Source: Streptomyces rhizosphaerihabitans
GTDB lineage: Bacteria > Actinomycetota > Actinomycetes > Streptomycetales > Streptomycetaceae
Assembly (NCBI RefSeq): GCF_025399795.1
Contig: NZ_JAODTZ010000013.1
Span: 62,001-126,000 of the forward strand
Length of the DNA: 64,000 nucleotides
Reading direction: 5' to 3'
Shown: positions 61,298 through 64,000 of the stretch, piece after piece
Layout: every line of letters begins with the position of its first letter
How positions within the stretch are numbered: the stretch's first letter is position 1
Notes under the pieces: model-generated
What the model was told of the DNA's origin: nothing
The model's database searches: none
The model's input: the letters and a program-made list of their open reading frames with translations, nothing else
Program-made: the position numbers and the translations under genes

Positions 61298-62827
61298 CTA
61301 CTCGACCGGCTCCAGGAATCCCTGCTCGACCAGCAGGCGAATCTGTGCTGGCGTCCGGTCGCGCAGCAACACCGGGTCCTCACCGACCAGTTGGGCGATG
61401 GCGTCGAGAATCCGCCCCGCGCTCAACGTGCCGTCGCACACGCCGGCGAAGCCCGCTCCGACCGTGTCCACCTTGGTGGCCCGGCGCATTCCGCGGTGCT
61501 GACGCAGCACCACATGCTCCGGATCCTCGGCGCCGGGCAGTCCGACCTGCTCCTGCACGACCTCCGCCACAAGTCTGAAGTGACCGGCGAGCAGACCCGC
61601 GTCGTCGTGCCGCCGCAGATAGTCGACCCGGTCGAAGTGCTCGCGCACGGCCTCGCCGAGCGGCTGCTCGACGGAGTGCGGCCACTCCTCGACCGTGATG
61701 GAGGGCTCGGCCGCCGTCGTCCTGCGCAGCGTGATCCATCCGAAGCCGACGGCCTTCACCTTGCGCGCCTCGAACTCGTCGAGCCACGCGTCGTACCGGG
61801 CCTGGTACTCGGCCGGGTCCGCGCGGTGGTCACCCGCGTCGCGCAGCCACAACTCCGCGTACTGCGTGACGTCCTGCACCTCGCGCTGCACGATCCACGC
61901 GTCGCAGCCTCGCGGCACCCAGGAACGCAGCCGGTCCTGCCAGTCCTCGCCTTCCACGTGCTGCCAGTTGGCCAGGAACTGGGCGTACCCCCCTTCGTTC
62001 AGCCGGTCCCCCGACTCCTGAACGAGTGTGCGGCACAGATCGTCCCCGCCCATTCCGCCGTCGCGGTACGTCAGCCGGGCACCCGGCGAGATCACGAAGG
62101 GTGGGTTCGAGACGATCAGGTCGTACGTCTCGTCGGCGCGGACCGGCTCGAAGAGGGAGCCCTGGCGCAGGTCGGCCGCCGGGGCGCCGGACAGCGCGAG
62201 GGTGAGCGCGGTGATGTGCAGCGCACGGGGGTTCAGGTCGGTCGCCGTCACGCGCGTGGCGTGCTGCGCGACGTGCAGGGCCTGGATTCCGGAGCCGGTA
62301 CCGAGATCGAGCGCGGAGTCGACGGGCGCACGAACGGTGATGCCGGCGAGCGTCGTGGAAGCGCCTCCCACGCCGAGGACGACACCTTCCTCCCGGCTGC
62401 CGATGCCGCCCGCGCCGCCGACGGCGCATCCGAGGTCGGACACGATGAACCAGTCCTCACCGCCGGGACCGCCGTAGGGCCGGATGTCGACGCTCGCCGC
62501 GACCTCGTCCCCGCCCGTCCGGGTCAGCCAGCCGCTTTCCACGGCGTCCTCGACAGGCAGCACGTCCGCCACGCGCGCGTGCGGCACGGGCTGCTGCAGC
62601 AGGAACAGCCGCACGAGCGTCTCCAGCGGTGTGTCCCCACGGGTCGCCCGGAGAGCGGGCACGGTCTCACTGCGCGCCAGCGCCGCGTACGCGGGGGCGC
62701 CGAGCAGGTCGAGGAGTCCGTCCGCGGTGAAGGAGGCGTCGAGGAGGGCGCTCCGCAGCCGGGCTGCGATGTCGGCACGATCGGACGAGGGCAACGGTGA
62801 CAGGCTGGAATGACTCACGCCTCCCAT
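61298..62827 (-). CDS. Class I SAM methyltransferase (PrmC/HemK-like NPPF type)
   Basis: 509 residues. SAM-binding motif I SALDLGTGSGIQALHVAQHA and the substrate motif IVSNPPFVISPG place it with N-methyltransferases such as PrmC, RlmG and RsmC. An N-terminal ~140-residue helical domain (LDASFTADGLLDLLGAPAYAALARSETVPALRATRG) and a C-terminal extension (about 340-509) are shared by the actinobacterial family. Target unknown; protein glutamine or rRNA guanine are possible. Start: ATG 62827 chosen. GTG 62818 lies too near GGGAGG, and 62842 is another option. Confidence 0.88.
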   Translation of the reverse strand: MGGVSHSSLSPLPSSDRADIAARLRSALLDASFTADGLLDLLGAPAYAALARSETVPALRATRGDTPLETLVRLFLLQQPVPHARVADVLPVEDAVESGWLTRTGGDEVAASVDIRPYGGPGGEDWFIVSDLGCAVGGAGGIGSREEGVVLGVGGASTTLAGITVRAPVDSALDLGTGSGIQALHVAQHATRVTATDLNPRALHITALTLALSGAPAADLRQGSLFEPVRADETYDLIVSNPPFVISPGARLTYRDGGMGGDDLCRTLVQESGDRLNEGGYAQFLANWQHVEGEDWQDRLRSWVPRGCDAWIVQREVQDVTQYAELWLRDAGDHRADPAEYQARYDAWLDEFEARKVKAVGFGWITLRRTTAAEPSITVEEWPHSVEQPLGEAVREHFDRVDYLRRHDDAGLLAGHFRLVAEVVQEQVGLPGAEDPEHVVLRQHRGMRRATKVDTVGAGFAGVCDGTLSAGRILDAIAQLVGEDPVLLRDRTPAQIRLLVEQGFLEPVE

Positions 62828-62859
62828 TGTGTCCGCTATCACCCACGGGCACCCACACC

Positions 62860-62935
62860 TGTGGACAACGCACTACCCGTGGATTGCGCACCCCCTGTGG
62901 ACAGCACATCCCCCGCGACCGTCACCTGTGGACAG
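62860..62935. promoter_or_regulatory. Cluster of DnaA-box-like sequences
   Basis: TGTGGACAA (62860-62868) is a perfect complement of the Streptomyces DnaA box TTGTCCACA. TGTGGACAG occurs at 62896-62904 and 62927-62935, one mismatch each, with intervals of 36 and 31 bp. A weaker CGTGGATTG is at 62878. All have the same orientation, upstream of the methyltransferase gene. Confidence 0.4.
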
Positions 62936-62942
62936 GGCATGC

Positions 62943-62974
62943 CGAGAGCCCGGCACGCACGCGCCGGGCTCTCG
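62943..62974 (-). terminator. Terminator after the lipoprotein gene
   Basis: CGAGAGCCCGGC (62943-62954) pairs perfectly with 62963-62974 around an 8-nt loop. It lies downstream of the lipoprotein (stop at 63058). Confidence 0.75.
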
Positions 62975-63057
62975 TTCGTTCGAACGGCAGATCACCGCCC
63001 CGGGGACTCCTCGGGAAGCCTCGCCTCCGGGCCGCCACCGACGGTCCCCCAGGGAAC

Positions 63058-63639
63058 TCAGCCCGTGGTCGCCGCCGAGGACCCGGACGCCGACTTGCAG
63101 CTCTCCTGCTGCGCCATCGCCTTGCCCACGTCGCCCTCCTCCAGCTTGTTCAGGGCGTCGTTCCCGCTCTGGCTCAGCTTGGCGAGCTGGGTCGCGACAT
63201 CCTTGAGCCCGTCGGCGAACTTGGCCTGGTCCTTGGTGTCGAGCTTGTCGACCTGCTTCTTCAGAGCCGCGTACGACGCGGAGATGTCCTTGAGCTCCTT
63301 GACCGCGTTGGTCTGCTTCGTCTTGCCGTCGTCGACGTCCGGCGGTCCCGCGTTGTCGACGGCGGTGCCCATCGCCGCGTAGGCGTCGGACATGTCCTGG
63401 AAGGCCTGTGCGTCCGTCCTCTGAACGTCCTCCGGCGCGCTGTTGTCCGAGGTCTGCTTCTGGATCGCGGCGTTCGCGTCCTCGATCTTCTGCGCCTGCG
63501 GCTTCACCGCGTCACAGACCTGCTTGGCCCAGGAGTTCCGCTTGCCGCTGCCGTTGTCGTCGCTGCTGCTGCTGCATCCCGACAGCGCGACTACCAGTAC
63601 CGCACCGCCGGACAGTGCGGCCGCGAGCTTCTTGTTCAC
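63058..63639 (-). CDS. Small secreted lipoprotein, helical
   Basis: 193 residues from GTG 63639, whose signal peptide KKLAAALSGGAVLVVALSGC ends in a lipobox. The mature part is Lys/Asp/Ala-rich and predicted helical, with three long amphipathic stretches (AVKELKDISASYAALKKQVDKLDTKDQAKFADGLKDVATQLAKL). It carries two cysteines far apart, VCDAVK and QESCKS, that may link. It could be a small surface or binding protein. ATG 63657 is an alternative start. Upstream is CTAAAACACTT at 63716-63726. Confidence 0.85.
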   Translation of the reverse strand: MNKKLAAALSGGAVLVVALSGCSSSSDDNGSGKRNSWAKQVCDAVKPQAQKIEDANAAIQKQTSDNSAPEDVQRTDAQAFQDMSDAYAAMGTAVDNAGPPDVDDGKTKQTNAVKELKDISASYAALKKQVDKLDTKDQAKFADGLKDVATQLAKLSQSGNDALNKLEEGDVGKAMAQQESCKSASGSSAATTG

Positions 63640-63715
63640 CGGTTTGGTCCCTTCCATGGCTCTCGGCCCCGGAACATACACGCCATGTGGGCGACACCCA
63701 CATAGTGAATGTCCG

Positions 63716-63726
63716 CTAAAACACTT
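63716..63726 (-). promoter_or_regulatory. Shared CTAAAACACTT motif before the lipoprotein gene
   Basis: Eleven bases identical to 28115-28125, which stand before the WhiJ-like regulator. Both lie 45-90 bp upstream of a minus-strand start codon in A/T-rich DNA. It could be a common -10-containing or operator sequence. Confidence 0.3.
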
Positions 63727-63846
63727 ATTGAAGCTATTTGCACCAGGCGAGAGAAGGCTCACGACCGCGGTGTGAACACACACAGGGCGGGCGCACAGCA
63801 CGTCAACACGCGCCGTACACCCGCCCGTTGGCCCACTCCCTGACCA

Positions 63847-63864
63847 GGCACGGAAGTCCGTGCC
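63847..63864 (-). terminator. Short hairpin after the last gene
   Basis: GGCACGGA (63847-63854) pairs with TCCGTGCC (63857-63864) with a 2-nt loop, between the lipoprotein promoter and the stop at 63888. Confidence 0.5.
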
Positions 63865-63887
63865 ACATCAGGCGCAGAACCTGTGAG

Positions 63888-64000
63888 CTAGGAAACCACC
63901 GCCGGATCGGCCGACTTGGCGACCCCTTCCTCGTTGTCCTCCTCGTCACCCATGACGATCCCGCGCCGCTTGGAGATGTACACGGCACTCACGATCACGA
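63888..64000 (-). CDS. 3' end of a probable H+-translocating pyrophosphatase (partial)
   Basis: Only the last 37 codons are inside the window. They read VIVSAVYISKRRGIVMGDEE and then an acidic tail, ending with a stop at 63888. The hydrophobic helix followed by SKRR and a soluble tail is what I recall at the C-terminus of actinobacterial membrane pyrophosphatase (HppA), and the locus order fits S. coelicolor. The identity rests on this short piece and position. Its start lies beyond 64000. Confidence 0.5.
   Translation of the reverse strand, partial: VIVSAVYISKRRGIVMGDEEDNEEGVAKSADPAVVS

Overview
The window is a high-GC actinobacterial chromosome segment, almost certainly Streptomyces. The evidence is strong G/C third-position bias, GTG and TTG starts, several apparently leaderless promoters, a tipA gene with its promoter, a whiJ-type regulator/DUF397/anti-sigma cluster, a SARP-type regulator, and housekeeping genes (folate genes, ftsH, tilS, holB, tmk, topA) in an order I recall from S. 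coelicolor around SCO3395-SCO3434 and SCO3540-SCO3547. No phage, transposase or CRISPR array was seen. The two halves look like conserved core. The join between them (about 37-49 kb) carries genes I do not associate with either block.

Layout. 0-5.4 kb: a coiled-coil membrane protein, a membrane-anchored esterase and, divergent from it, a DUF2156 lysyl-phosphatidylglycerol synthase-like protein. 5.7-9.5 kb: a folate cluster (folP, an NTF2-like gene, folB, folK, DUF3180) converging on folE. 9.7-16.8 kb, minus strand: ftsH, hpt, tilS, a DUF2342 metalloprotease and dacB, with ppa divergent. 17.5-21 kb: a ThrE-type exporter, a DedA protein with a long Q/G/Y/N tail, and a YbjQ protein. 21-24.7 kb: tipA, then a ClC transporter followed by glutamate decarboxylase, a pair that fits acid resistance. 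24.9-27 kb: a DinB-like protein and an aldehyde dehydrogenase.

27.2-29.3 kb: a whiJ-type locus made of an XRE/DUF5753 regulator, an ATPase-fold anti-sigma-like protein and a DUF397 protein. A near-identical 31-bp element precedes both the anti-sigma and DUF397 genes. 29.5-30.9 kb: a VOC-ArsR-SRPBCC operon with a large double-palindromic operator over a leaderless promoter. 31-34.8 kb: two lipoproteins, a DUF2786 protein, and a Clp-N/helix-turn-helix protein whose promoter is covered by two identical inverted repeats. 35-41 kb: a polA-like polymerase and a giant SARP regulator with a Ser-Gly microsatellite.

41-49 kb: glycosyltransferase, DUF3052, a remnant gene, a 44-bp perfect palindrome, an amino-acid permease, an MFS exporter with its MarR regulator, and a secreted Ig-like protein. 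49.7 kb: tRNA-Thr(CGT). 49.8-64 kb: a TAP-family hydrolase, holB, a three-part membrane-thymidylate kinase-coiled-coil protein, topA, a small membrane protein, a methyltransferase, a lipoprotein, and the 3' end of a probable H+-pyrophosphatase. The most interesting signals are regulatory DNA: the whiJ-locus element, the Clp-N boxes, the ArsR operator and the tipA promoter next to a TipA lacking its antibiotic-binding cysteine.
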